Positions 1 to 7,097 of a stretch of 11,666 nt of DNA are shown here, one piece after another. A program made the translations under genes and the position numbers. Within the stretch, counting starts at the first letter, position 1. Every line of letters begins with the position of its first letter. Origin of the DNA: DASUFH01 sp036274645 (GTDB taxonomy: Bacteria; Acidobacteriota; Terriglobia; 20CM-2-55-15); the NCBI GenBank assembly GCA_036274645.1, contig DASUFH010000281.1, positions 1 through 11,666 of the forward strand, read 5' to 3'. The notes beneath the pieces were generated by a model, which was given only the letters and a program-made list of their open reading frames with translations, ran no database searches and had not been told where the DNA came from.

Positions 1-181
1 GAGTATAGCTTCAGGCAATTTGAAGGTCCTCCCACGCGAATTAGGAGGCTGTCCCCTTTTTTCCTCTCTGTCCCTAATTTCCCAACTTCCGTGCACTGGC
101 GGATTCCAAGAGAAAGGACTAACATTCCGGCCGTTCCCAGCCGATTGAACCGTGGCCGCGACCGCAACTTCCAGATCAAGC

Positions 182-187
182 GGAGAG
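182..187 (+). promoter_or_regulatory. RBS deciding the start of the EEP-family gene
   Basis: GGAGAG lies 6 bases before the ATG at 194. It directly abuts the in-frame ATG at 188 and lies well downstream of an in-frame GTG at 152. The spacing favours 194, which also places a clean signal peptide at the N-terminus. Confidence 0.6.
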
Positions 188-193
188 ATGAAC

Positions 194-1327
194 ATGAACA
201 GGCGATCGTTCCGGACGACCCACGTGTTAGTTACAGTTCTATTGATGCTGGCCGCTTTGACGCCTCCGGGCTACAGCGCGCCGGCGCATACCTTGAATGG
301 CCCGGGCGGCCAGCGCGATATCGATATCGCAACCATCAATCTTTATACGGGCGCCGATTTCGGCGCCATTGCGACGCTCGATCCCGGCGATCCCCTTTTC
401 GGGCCAAAACTTCTGGCCGCGATCGCGGAAATCCATGGACGCATTGTGGCCTCCAATTTTCCCAAGCGGGCCGAGGCCCTGGCCGCCGAGATCGTCGAGC
501 GCGGACCGGATCTCATCGCGCTGCAGGAGGTCACGTTGTTGCGGAGGCAATCCCCGGGGGACTTCGTTGTGGGAGGCATGATTCCGGCCACTGACGTGGA
601 ACTCGACTACCTGGCGATCCTGCTCGGAGCGCTCGAGCGGCATGGCGGCCACTATGCGGTTGTTTCGCTGGTGAACGACATCGACGTCGAAGTTCCGCTG
701 GCCACGAGCTTCACCACGTTCGATGATGTCCGGCTCACGGACCGGGATGTCATCCTGGCCCGAACGGACCTGCCTCCCGGATTCCTGCGTGTGTCGAATC
801 CGCTGGGCGCGAACTATGCGGCCGCCGTGCCACTGCCGATCGGCGTCGATGTGGCGCGGGGGTGGTGCTCGATCGACGTGTGGGAACGCGGAAGACAGTT
901 CCGCCTCATCAACACGCACCTGGAGGGCGCATTGCCCGCGCCGCTTCCGAATATTCAGGGGCTGCAGGCGGCGGAGCTGCTGCTTGTGCCGGCCGCAACC
1001 GCGCTGCCGGTGATTCTCGCCGGCGACTTCAATTCCGACGCCAACGGCCTGTACAGTCCGGGAACCTATGCGCTGCTTGTCGGCGCCGGTGGGTTTTCCG
1101 ACGCCTGGCGCGCGGTTCATCCGGGGGACCCCGGGCTGACGTGGGGACATGACGAATTCCTGTCCGATCCTTTTACGCCGTTTACACTGCGCATCGATCT
1201 GGTCCTCTACCGCGGAAGAATCTTCAGCGCGACAGACGCCGAGGTGGTCGATCCCGTAATCGACGGCTATCCACCGTTGTGGTTCTCCGATCACGCGGCG
1301 CTTTTCTCCGGTCTGGCCGTTCATTAG
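194..1327 (+). CDS. Secreted endonuclease/exonuclease/phosphatase (EEP) family protein
   Basis: Encodes 377 residues from ATG 194. The first ~28 residues are a signal peptide: basic MNRR, a hydrophobic stretch, then GYSA before the likely cleavage site. The mature part shows the EEP (DNase I-like) metal-hydrolase signature in order: NLYTGAD near the first strand, LQEV with the metal-binding Glu at about 112, NTHLE at 240-244 (His242), AGDFNSD with Asp278 and Asn280, RIDLVLYR, and SDHAAL with Asp366-His367. All the catalytic positions I would expect are present, so it is probably an active Mg-dependent phosphoesterase exported from the cytoplasm. The family covers nucleases, sphingomyelinases and inositol phosphatases, and the substrate cannot be read from sequence. 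Nothing convincing is coded in the 193 bases upstream. The next gene is 119 bases downstream on the same strand, so co-transcription is uncertain. Family call is firm; substrate unknown. Confidence 0.9.
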   Translation: MNRRSFRTTHVLVTVLLMLAALTPPGYSAPAHTLNGPGGQRDIDIATINLYTGADFGAIATLDPGDPLFGPKLLAAIAEIHGRIVASNFPKRAEALAAEIVERGPDLIALQEVTLLRRQSPGDFVVGGMIPATDVELDYLAILLGALERHGGHYAVVSLVNDIDVEVPLATSFTTFDDVRLTDRDVILARTDLPPGFLRVSNPLGANYAAAVPLPIGVDVARGWCSIDVWERGRQFRLINTHLEGALPAPLPNIQGLQAAELLLVPAATALPVILAGDFNSDANGLYSPGTYALLVGAGGFSDAWRAVHPGDPGLTWGHDEFLSDPFTPFTLRIDLVLYRGRIFSATDAEVVDPVIDGYPPLWFSDHAALFSGLAVH

Positions 1328-1344
1328 AAGGTGTGCGCCGGAAT

Positions 1345-1371
1345 GGCGCGGGTCGCGCTCGGGCCCGCGCC
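1345..1371 (+). terminator. GC-rich hairpin downstream of the EEP gene, possible terminator
   Basis: GGCGCGGG (1345-1352) and CCCGCGCC (1364-1371) form a perfect 8-bp stem with an 11-base loop, 17 bases after the EEP stop codon. Only a weak pyrimidine stretch follows (CCTTTC), not a T-run. It could be a terminator or merely an mRNA-stabilising hairpin. Confidence 0.3.
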
Positions 1372-1394
1372 GGCCAATCCTTTCGCAGTTGAGT

Positions 1395-1426
1395 TGCATC
1401 GTTCACTTGCGTCGTTCACTTGCATC
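1395..1426. repeat. Short 13-bp tandem duplication before the BrkB-family gene
   Basis: TGCATCGTTCACT (1395-1407) is followed at once by TGCGTCGTTCACT (1408-1420) and a partial third unit TGCATC (1421-1426). The units differ at one base. It looks like a local slippage duplication. A TTG start at 1420 would lie inside it, which is one reason to prefer the ATG at 1447 for the following gene. Confidence 0.7.
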
Positions 1427-1446
1427 CGGATGTTAGGCTCTTTCGG

Positions 1447-2337
1447 ATGCTGCGGCGCAACTGGGCCATGCCTTTCCGAGTACTGAAGAGCGCTCTGTGG
1501 AAGTTCTTTGAGGATGACGGGCCGTTCATGGCCCGGGGACTGGCGTTTGGCCTCCTGATTTACTGCATACCGCTCGCGCTGATGACCGTCACCGCGCTCA
1601 GCTATTTGCTGGCCAGTTCCAGCGGAGCGCTCACCTGGGTCCGGCAGCTGACGGGCGCCCTCATTCCGCAATTCGAAAAACAGTTCAACAACTACCTCAA
1701 CACCGTCGTGCAGAACCGCGGATTGCTCGGCCTGGCCAGCTTCCTGGCGTTCCTTTTTGCGAGCAGCACGACTTTCGGATCCATGCGGCTGGTGCTGAAC
1801 ACCGTGTTCGGCGCGAAGGAGTCTCGCGGAATCGTGCACGGCAAGATCATGGAGATGGTGATGATGGTGCTCACCTCGGCCGTGGTCTTTGTCATCATGT
1901 CGGTCGTCTACCTCCTGACGCTCGTCGAGAGTCTGGCCGCGGCGCTTCCCTTATGGAAGACGGGGATTCGCGCCATTGAACAGGTATTTCCCCGGTTCCA
2001 TGCGTTTGTTCACCCCCTGTCTCTCGTGCTGGCAAGCGTGGTGACGTTCACCGCAACTGTGGTGATGTTCTGGTTTCTCTACCGCTTCACTCCGGCCCGC
2101 CGGCCCGGCAACGAAGCGCTGTTCATCGGCGCCACCGTGGCCGCGGCCCTGTTCGAAATTTCCAAATTCGCGTTTGCCTGGTATGTGGCGTCGGCCCACC
2201 GGACCACGGCGCTATACGGGACGCTCAGCGGCCTCGCGTTCTTCCTGGTGTGGATGTACTACGCGAGCGCCGTATTCGTCTTTGGAGCGGAAATCAGCAG
2301 CGCGCTCGACCAGCAGCGGAAACGAAAGAAGCGATAG
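1447..2337 (+). CDS. YihY/BrkB family integral membrane protein
   Basis: Encodes 296 residues from ATG 1447, with a weak TAGG 9 bases upstream. The frame stays open to a TTG at 1420, which would add nine residues, and an ATG at 1468 is also possible. Six hydrophobic segments are visible, at about 29-55, 92-112, 138-160, 190-214, 223-247 and 258-282. The first carries the family pattern ARGLAFGLLIYCIPL. The last, with WMYYASAVFVFGAEI, matches the conserved end of BrkB/YihY proteins. The tail is very basic (QQRKRKKR), suggesting a cytoplasmic C-terminus. Family members were once called ribonuclease BN by mistake and linked to serum resistance in Bordetella (BrkB); the actual role, perhaps transport, is unsettled. 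It lies 76 bases before the DUF4139 gene on the same strand. The family call is solid; the function is open. Confidence 0.92.
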   Translation: MLRRNWAMPFRVLKSALWKFFEDDGPFMARGLAFGLLIYCIPLALMTVTALSYLLASSSGALTWVRQLTGALIPQFEKQFNNYLNTVVQNRGLLGLASFLAFLFASSTTFGSMRLVLNTVFGAKESRGIVHGKIMEMVMMVLTSAVVFVIMSVVYLLTLVESLAAALPLWKTGIRAIEQVFPRFHAFVHPLSLVLASVVTFTATVVMFWFLYRFTPARRPGNEALFIGATVAAALFEISKFAFAWYVASAHRTTALYGTLSGLAFFLVWMYYASAVFVFGAEISSALDQQRKRKKR

Positions 2338-2397
2338 CTTCTAAGGTTTTCCCGTCTTGGCAGGTTATCGGCTTTGGTGGAGAATGAGCCACCGTCT

Positions 2398-2403
2398 AAG
2401 GAG
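2398..2403 (+). promoter_or_regulatory. RBS setting the start of the DUF4139 gene
   Basis: AAGGAG lies 10 bases before ATG 2414. The frame is open upstream to 2357, but that extension would bury the signal peptide behind 19 Arg/Trp-rich residues, so 2414 is preferred. Confidence 0.7.
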
Positions 2404-2413
2404 ATCCATCATT

Positions 2414-4516
2414 ATGAAGCGAAGCATCCGAGTTTTTGTGGCCGTACTGGTGGCGGCCCAGCTGGCATGGGCGCAGCAACCCCTCCCGATCACGCGCGTC
2501 CTGCTCTCGAAGAACGGCATGGCGTACATCGTGCGCAGCGGTCAGCTGACGGCGCCGATCAGCCTGACGTTTCACCCCGAAGACATGAACGACGTTTTGA
2601 AGTCGTTCACGGCGTGGAATCCCGACACGGGTAATCTCTATTCGGTGGGATACACCACCGGAATTCCCTCCAGCTATATGCTCGGACGATTTCCCTTCAA
2701 CATCACGGATCCCAACGTCGGCCTGGGCGGCTTCCTCACCCAGGTCAAAGGCGCCGCAGTGCGCCTGGACGTTGGCGGAAAGCCGCTGGAAGGCAAGCTG
2801 GTCGCCGCCCAGCAGACGGATCACGTGATCACCCAGCAGACGTCCACGCCCGACTATCGCCTCACGGTGCTTCTTGCGGAGGGCTCGCTTCAGACTGTCT
2901 GGTTGAGCGAAGTGCGGTCGGTCGAGTTTGTGGATCCCGCTCTGCGCGATCAGTTGCGGTCGTATCTGGACGTGCTCAAGGAAGGACGTCAGGACGTCAC
3001 GCGTGAAATCAGCATCTATCCGGTTCCGAGCGCCGGGCCGATCCGCGTCGCGTACCTGCAGCAGTTCCCGCTCTGGAAAACGAGCTATCGGGTGGACCTC
3101 GGCGCAAAGGACACGCGCATTCAGGGCTGGGCGCAGATCGACAATCCGACGGGCGAATCGTGGGACAACGTGGAAGTCTCGCTGCTGTCCGGAGCTCCGG
3201 TCTCGTTTGTGATGAATCTCTACGACCCGCTCTACACGAGCCGGGCCTCCGTCGCGGTCCCCGGCGGCCAGGTGGCGGCGCCGCGTCAATATGAGTCGGC
3301 GGTGCGGGAATCCGAGGCGGCAAAATCATCGAGCCTCAACGGACGATTCGCGGCCGACGAGGAAGCGCTCGCATTCGCGCCGGCCACGGCCGCCCCCGCC
3401 CCTCTCGCGCGCGGGGCACGCGGAGGTGGCGCAGGTGGTGGCCCCGGCGCGGGCGGCGGCTTTGGCGGTGGTGGCGGGCGCGGTGGCGCGGCAGCACCCG
3501 CCAACCTTGCGCCGCAGCAGCCGAACTTCCAGCAGGCCCAGGCCACGCAGATCGAAGATTATTTCGAATACCGGTTCCCGTTCCCTGTGCGCCTCGCGAG
3601 CCGTCAGAGCGCGCTGCTGCCATTTCTCCAGAAGACGATGGACATCGAACGCCTCTCCATCTACAACCAACGCACGGACCGCGGCAATCCGCAGTTGGGC
3701 GCGCGGCTGACGAACACCACCGATATCCCGTTCGAACCCGGTCCGGTGACGTTCTTCGAAGAGGGCCGGTACACCGGCGAAGCCGTCCTCGATTACCTGG
3801 CGCGCGGCGAGAAGCGGCTGATCAGCTACGGCATCGATCACGATATTCAGATCGCCACCAAGGCGCAGACGCAGCCGGAGGTCATGGCGCGTCTCACGAT
3901 CGAACGCGGCGTTGCCGTGCTCTTCATGGAGCGTACCCAGACGACCACGTATGAGATCCGCAGCAAGTCGGCGTCAAGCAAAACCCTGATCGTCGAGCAC
4001 GCGCGCGTGGGAGATCGCAAAGTGAAGGGCGACGAACCGTGGGAGAGTACCGACAGTTACTACCGTTTCCGCGTCAATCTCAAAGCGGGAGAGATGACGG
4101 AGCTCCCGGTGACTGAAATCATCTCCCGGCAGACTAACGTCAGCCTGACCAGCCTGAACCGCCAGCAACTCGTGAATCTGTTCTCCAACAAGCAGACGCC
4201 GCAGCAGGTTCAGACCAAACTGGGACAAATCGTCGATACGCAGGAACAGATCGCCACGCTGCAGAACAACCTGCGTCTGACCGAACAATCCATCGATACG
4301 TTGTTCAAGGATCAGGAACGGTTACGGGAAAACATCAAGGCGCTGCGCGACACACGTGAAGAACAGGAATTGCGCAGCCGCTATCTGGACCAGCTCACAA
4401 AGCAGGAAAACCAGATCACCACGGCCCGCGCCCAGGTGGAGACGTTGAAGAAGGACATCACAAACGCGCAGAACCGTCTGAGCGACATGATCTCAACGTT
4501 GAGCTGGCAGGGATAG
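2414..4516 (+). CDS. Exported DUF4139-domain protein with Gly-rich insert and C-terminal coiled coil
   Basis: Encodes 700 residues. The first ~20 are a signal peptide (MKRSIRVF then a hydrophobic run ending AWA before QQ). An N-terminal beta-rich part (about 21-210) follows. The DUF4139 signature begins near Tyr214: YLQQFPLWKTSYRVDL, then IDNPTGESWDNVEVSLLSG, the usual aromatic and N-x-TGE-x-W motifs. Residues about 334-362 are an almost pure Gly/Ala/Arg linker flanked by Ala/Pro-rich sequence; DUF4139 strands resume after it at about IEDYFEYRFPFPV and run to about 585. From about 592 to 696 the sequence is Gln/Lys/Glu-rich with heptad-like Leu/Ile spacing, a long coiled coil ending in SWQG. 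No catalytic motif is visible. DUF4139 has no established biochemical function; a periplasmic or surface structural or adhesion role is plausible but only inferred. It follows the BrkB gene by 76 bases and is convergent with the broken DUF4197 gene, with the 306-bp repeat element between them. Confidence 0.88.
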   Translation: MKRSIRVFVAVLVAAQLAWAQQPLPITRVLLSKNGMAYIVRSGQLTAPISLTFHPEDMNDVLKSFTAWNPDTGNLYSVGYTTGIPSSYMLGRFPFNITDPNVGLGGFLTQVKGAAVRLDVGGKPLEGKLVAAQQTDHVITQQTSTPDYRLTVLLAEGSLQTVWLSEVRSVEFVDPALRDQLRSYLDVLKEGRQDVTREISIYPVPSAGPIRVAYLQQFPLWKTSYRVDLGAKDTRIQGWAQIDNPTGESWDNVEVSLLSGAPVSFVMNLYDPLYTSRASVAVPGGQVAAPRQYESAVRESEAAKSSSLNGRFAADEEALAFAPATAAPAPLARGARGGGAGGGPGAGGGFGGGGGRGGAAAPANLAPQQPNFQQAQATQIEDYFEYRFPFPVRLASRQSALLPFLQKTMDIERLSIYNQRTDRGNPQLGARLTNTTDIPFEPGPVTFFEEGRYTGEAVLDYLARGEKRLISYGIDHDIQIATKAQTQPEVMARLTIERGVAVLFMERTQTTTYEIRSKSASSKTLIVEHARVGDRKVKGDEPWESTDSYYRFRVNLKAGEMTELPVTEIISRQTNVSLTSLNRQQLVNLFSNKQTPQQVQTKLGQIVDTQEQIATLQNNLRLTEQSIDTLFKDQERLRENIKALRDTREEQELRSRYLDQLTKQENQITTARAQVETLKKDITNAQNRLSDMISTLSWQG

Positions 4517-4528
4517 TTTTTGGGTCCC

Positions 4529-4565
4529 CCGTCTATGACCACCCCCTGGAGTTTAGACATTTTGG
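4529..4565 (+). repeat. Left terminal inverted repeat of the 306-bp element
   Basis: It begins CCGTCTATGACCACCCCCTG, continues with GAGTTTAGACATT and ends TTGG. Its outer part, GTCTATGACC, is shared with the palindromes at 8397-8463. Confidence 0.8.
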
Positions 4566-4798
4566 AAGGCCTTCGATGCACGCGCGCCCTCTCCCAGCGC
4601 AGCTGGGAGAGGAGGGCCTGAGCGAAGCGAAGGCCAGGTGAGGGCAAACAATCAAGGGACAATCCCCGGATTGTTTCCCCTCACCTGTCGCTCGCTGCGC
4701 TCGCTCCCTCCTCTCCCGCGCGGAGCGCGGGAGAGGGCGTCGCCATTCCAGTTGTTTCCGATACTGACGCTTCGTTTGCGTCAAACTGGCTGCAGCGA

Positions 4799-4834
4799 CC
4801 AAATGTCTAAACTCCAGGGGGCGGTCACAGACGG
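4799..4834 (-). repeat. Right terminal inverted repeat of the 306-bp element
   Basis: Read on the minus strand it begins CCGTCTGTGACCGCCCCCTG and continues GAGTTTAGACATTTGG. Compared with the left end it has A-to-G changes at positions 7 and 13 and one fewer T. The sequence just outside it, GCCCCTGCAAGCAGCAG, resembles GCCCCTACAGCAG just outside the palindrome at 8446-8464. Confidence 0.8.
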
Positions 4835-4855
4835 CCCCTGCAAGCAGCAGCAGTC

Positions 4856-5566
4856 CTACCGGCCTCCGAAGACTCTCTTCAGAATCTCGGTGGTTCTCGC
4901 GAGTGGATTGGCCCGAATGTTGGCTTCTTCCTTCGCAATCTCACCGAACAAGGCGTCCACTGTCTTGCCCACGACGTACGACGTCAGATCGGGATCGATC
5001 TTGTTGTCCACGCCGGGAAGACGGTTATAGACGTTGGCGATATCCGAGTAGTGTTTCGTGGCGCTCGTCTTTTCGAGCGAATCCCGGACCGGCGGCGAAA
5101 AAGCCGTGATCAGCTGTTGCGACGTCTTCCTGCGGAAATACTGGGTAGCCGCATCCTTGTCGCCCCGGACAATTCCGATCGCGTCGGCCAGGGTCAGTTC
5201 GGTGATGGCCTGGGTGAAGATCGGCGTGGCGGATCCCACCGCATCCTCGGCGCCCCGGTTGATCGCCAGGACGGCCTGATCAACCCTTCCTCCCATGCCG
5301 ATCTTACGGAGTGTGGATTCAACCTTCTTCGCGTCGGGTGGAAGCAGAATCTTGTAGAACTCACTGCCGAAGAATCAGTCCGTCTTGTTGAGGTTCAGGA
5401 CCGCCTTGGTGACGCCCTGGGTCAGCGCTTCCTTGATCCCCTGGCCGGCTTCCCTTTCCGAGAGGGCAGAACGAATCCCCAGCAGGTCCCTCAGCCGGAT
5501 CTGGGGAAACGCCTCCGTGGCGGCGAGACAGACAAGAATCAGTGAAAAAGCCCAATAGCGTTTCAT
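4856..5566 (-). pseudogene. DUF4197 family exported protein, interrupted by an in-frame TGA
   Basis: Read from ATG 5566, the frame covers 237 codons with one internal stop: TGA at codon 64 (5377-5375). Before it are a signal peptide (MKRYWAFSLILVCLAATEA) and the start of the DUF4197 domain (GIKEALTQGVTKAVLNLNKTD). After it, in the same frame, come FFGSEFYKILLPPDAKKVES, TLRKIGMGGRVDQAVLAINRG, DAATQYFRRKTS, DPDLTSYVVGKTVDALF and the usual end ARTTEILKRVFGGR. No indel is needed. In this family the interrupted position is normally Gly (a D-G-F/Y motif), so a single change GGA to TGA explains it. Total length (236 residues) is normal and both parts look under coding constraint, so this is a very recent nonsense mutation, a sequencing error, or read-through. 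No strong ribosome site precedes ATG 5566; ATG 5596 is a possible earlier start. DUF4197 function is unknown. It is divergent from the HtrA gene. Confidence 0.85.
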
Positions 5567-5763
5567 TGGCAAATTACACGGCCGGGACACCGGCAACGCA
5601 ACGCGTCAGAAAAAATGCTGCTGTAAATCCGAGTTCGAGACGCAGGATGGCACGAAAGCCGCCGGCCAATCAACATCATTGAACACCAACACCCTTAATC
5701 GTGAATCACTTGCCTGAAGGCCATCTCACCAACTGCAATTCGGGCCGTCTTATTTATTCCTGT

Positions 5764-5794
5764 GTTTTGAAAACCCACCTGGAGTTTTGAAACC
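5764..5794 (+). promoter_or_regulatory. Direct repeat just upstream of the HtrA-family gene, possible regulatory site
   Basis: GTTTTGAAAACCC starts at 5764 and GTTTTGAAACC at 5784, so the cores are 20 bp apart, about two helical turns on the same DNA face. They lie 16-46 bases before the HtrA start in an AT-richer part of the 243-base divergent spacer (5567-5809). The spacing suits a dimeric regulator, but no known operator is recognised. I cannot fix a promoter in this spacer. Confidence 0.25.
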
Positions 5795-5809
5795 TTTGAG
5801 GGAGAAAAG

Positions 5810-6988
5810 ATGAATCGAACTGGCAGATACCCGCTATGGATTGCCGCTGCGCTTATTTTGTGTGTTGGGTCCATGGGGGGCGCCTTTATCGGCGCCTCGA
5901 TTGTTCAAGCCGGCCATGCGCCGGAGGCGGTTGCGGCGCCCACTGAGGTACGCGAAGCCGCCACAATGCCGACCACGTTTGCGCCGATCGTCAAGGCCGT
6001 TCTACCGGCCGTCGTTAATATTTCCTCGACCAAGGTTGTCCGCGCGGCCGGTCGGGGCGACGATCCATTCGGGGATCTGGTTCCGGGCTTCCGTGGGCCC
6101 GATCGTCCGATGCGCCAGCAGGGCGAAGGATCGGGCGTGATTGTCAGTCCGGATGGGTACATCGTCACCAACGATCACGTGATCGATGGCGCGACCGAAC
6201 TCAAGGTTTCTCTGGCCGACAAGCGCGAGATGAAGGCGCGCCTGATCGGCACCGACGCCAAAACCGACATTGCCCTGCTGAAAGTCGAGGCCACGAATCT
6301 GCCGCATGTCACGCTGGGCAGTTCCGCCGGCGTGGAAGTCGGGGACATCGCTCTGGCGATCGGCAACCCGTTCGGCCTGGGCCAGACCGTGACGATGGGT
6401 ATCATCAGCGCGACCGGGCGCAGTGGTCTGGGAATTGAAGACTACGAAGATTTCCTCCAGACCGACGCGTCAATCAATCCAGGAAACTCCGGTGGCGCGC
6501 TGGTGAACACCAAAGGCGAGCTGATCGGCATCAATACGGCGATTCTTTCCGGCAGCGGCGGGAACCAGGGAGTCGGCTTCGCTGTCCCCATCGACATGGC
6601 GCGCCAGATCATGAACCAACTCAAGGACAAGGGCGCCGTCACGCGGGCCTGGCTCGGCGTGAGGATCGGAGACCTCACTCCCGACGCGGCCGCCGACCTT
6701 TCGGTCAAGGCGACCAGGGGCGCGGTCATCGATGAAGTGGTTCCCAACGGCCCGGCGCTGAAGGCAGGACTGAAGAAGGACGACGTCATCGTGGAACTCA
6801 ACGGCAAGCCCGTCGATGCGAAAAGCCTGCGGCTTTCCGTCGGCTCGACCGCCCCGGGAACGACCGTCGACCTGAAGGTCGTGCGTAACGGCGCGGAACG
6901 CCGCTTGAACGTCGTGCTGGACACCATGCCAGACGATAATCCGCAGGTTGAACAGCCGCAACCCGCCCCCCGTCTGCGACGGCGCTGA
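5810..6988 (+). CDS. htrA: HtrA/Deg (Do) family serine protease with one PDZ domain
   Basis: Encodes 392 residues; GAGGGAGAA lies just before ATG 5810. An N-terminal hydrophobic segment (about 9-34) serves as signal anchor or signal peptide, so the protein works in the periplasm. The trypsin-like domain shows the full triad: His123 in TNDHVI, Asp153 in TDIALLK and Ser227 in NPGNSGGAL. Also present are GSGVIVSPDGYIVTNDHV, LAIGNPFGLGQTVT and GFAVPID. One PDZ domain follows (about 280-372), from AWLGVRIGDL through GAVIDEVVPNGPALKAGLKKDDVI to LKVVRNG. The tail is Pro/Gln/Arg-rich. DegP and DegQ usually carry two PDZ domains (450-475 residues), so this has the architecture of DegS or of short HtrA homologues. 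The family degrades or refolds misfolded envelope proteins and responds to envelope stress. It is divergent from the DUF4197 gene and convergent with the SIMPL gene. The assignment is firm; chaperone, regulator or bulk protease is not decided. Confidence 0.96.
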   Translation: MNRTGRYPLWIAAALILCVGSMGGAFIGASIVQAGHAPEAVAAPTEVREAATMPTTFAPIVKAVLPAVVNISSTKVVRAAGRGDDPFGDLVPGFRGPDRPMRQQGEGSGVIVSPDGYIVTNDHVIDGATELKVSLADKREMKARLIGTDAKTDIALLKVEATNLPHVTLGSSAGVEVGDIALAIGNPFGLGQTVTMGIISATGRSGLGIEDYEDFLQTDASINPGNSGGALVNTKGELIGINTAILSGSGGNQGVGFAVPIDMARQIMNQLKDKGAVTRAWLGVRIGDLTPDAAADLSVKATRGAVIDEVVPNGPALKAGLKKDDVIVELNGKPVDAKSLRLSVGSTAPGTTVDLKVVRNGAERRLNVVLDTMPDDNPQVEQPQPAPRLRRR

Positions 6989-7001
6989 TTAAGGTACCCC
7001 C

Positions 7002-7029
7002 TCCGGGGATATCGCTCGATATCTCCGGA
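7002..7029. terminator. Hairpin between convergent HtrA and SIMPL genes, possible bidirectional terminator
   Basis: CCGGGGATATCG (7003-7014) pairs with CGATATCTCCGG (7017-7028) with only one G-T wobble; T7002/A7029 extends the stem. It begins 14 bases after the HtrA stop. The loop is very short and no T-run follows, so termination is a guess from position and strength. Confidence 0.4.
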
Positions 7030-7040
7030 TGCCAGTGACG

Positions 7041-7076
7041 TCCCGGTGGTAGCGCGCATTGCGCGCTACTCCGGGA
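7041..7076. repeat. Near-perfect palindrome (REP-like) in the convergent spacer
   Basis: GTAGCGCGCA (7049-7058), one T, then TGCGCGCTAC (7060-7069) form a nearly perfect palindrome enclosed by TCCCGG (7041-7046) and CCGGGA (7071-7076). It lies 22 bases before the SIMPL stop codon and 12 bases after the preceding hairpin. It may end transcription from one or both genes, or be a dispersed palindromic repeat. Only one copy is in this window. Confidence 0.55.
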
Positions 7077-7097
7077 CTCCGGCGTTGTGCCGAAAGA

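Larger units (their letters stand above)
4529..4834. mobile_element. MITE-like non-coding element with long terminal inverted repeats
   Basis: This 306-bp element fills most of the 339-base gap between the DUF4139 stop (4516) and the DUF4197 stop (4856). Its ends, 4529-4565 and 4799-4834, are inverted copies of about 36 bp with two substitutions and one T indel. Inside are more inverted pairs: a hairpin CTCTCCCAGC/GCTGGGAGAG (4589-4598/4602-4611) and a matching one CTCTCCCGCGC/GCGCGGGAGAG (4711-4721/4725-4735). The stretch 4608-4644 is roughly complementary to 4677-4714 (GGTGAGG versus CCTCACC). A central AAACAATC/GATTGTTT pair lies at 4646-4653/4669-4676. A further nested hairpin, CCAGTT/AACTGG around GACGC/GCGTC, lies at 4748-4789. 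No transposase or credible protein is coded within; open frames crossing it are by-products of symmetry. It probably moved in trans, or is a large repeat that folds back, and could terminate transcription from both sides. I see no clear target-site duplication. Confidence 0.7.

Noticed and set aside
1..594. A plus-strand frame open from the window edge, possibly the tail of an upstream gene
   Set aside because: The translation (PPTRIRRLSPFFLSVPNFP and later Arg-rich runs) matches nothing and overlaps the EEP gene out of frame. The GGCTGTCCCCTTTTTTCC stretch recalls flanks of dispersed repeats, but one copy is not enough to call.
239..1399. A 386-residue minus-strand open frame opposite the EEP gene
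   Set aside because: Low-complexity Arg/Gly/Gln-rich translation with no domain; the plus strand carries all the EEP catalytic motifs.
1447..2337. Annotation of the BrkB/YihY protein as ribonuclease BN
   Set aside because: That name came from a historical mis-assignment; the protein has six membrane segments and no nuclease motifs.
4638..5030. A 130-residue plus-strand open frame starting inside the 306-bp element
   Set aside because: It crosses the element's boundary and runs antisense through the DUF4197 coding region; composition is not protein-like.
5375..5377. Selenocysteine insertion at the DUF4197 TGA
   Set aside because: The family has Gly, not Cys, at this position, no redox motif is present, and I see no SECIS-like hairpin just after the codon. 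Nonsense mutation or error is simpler.
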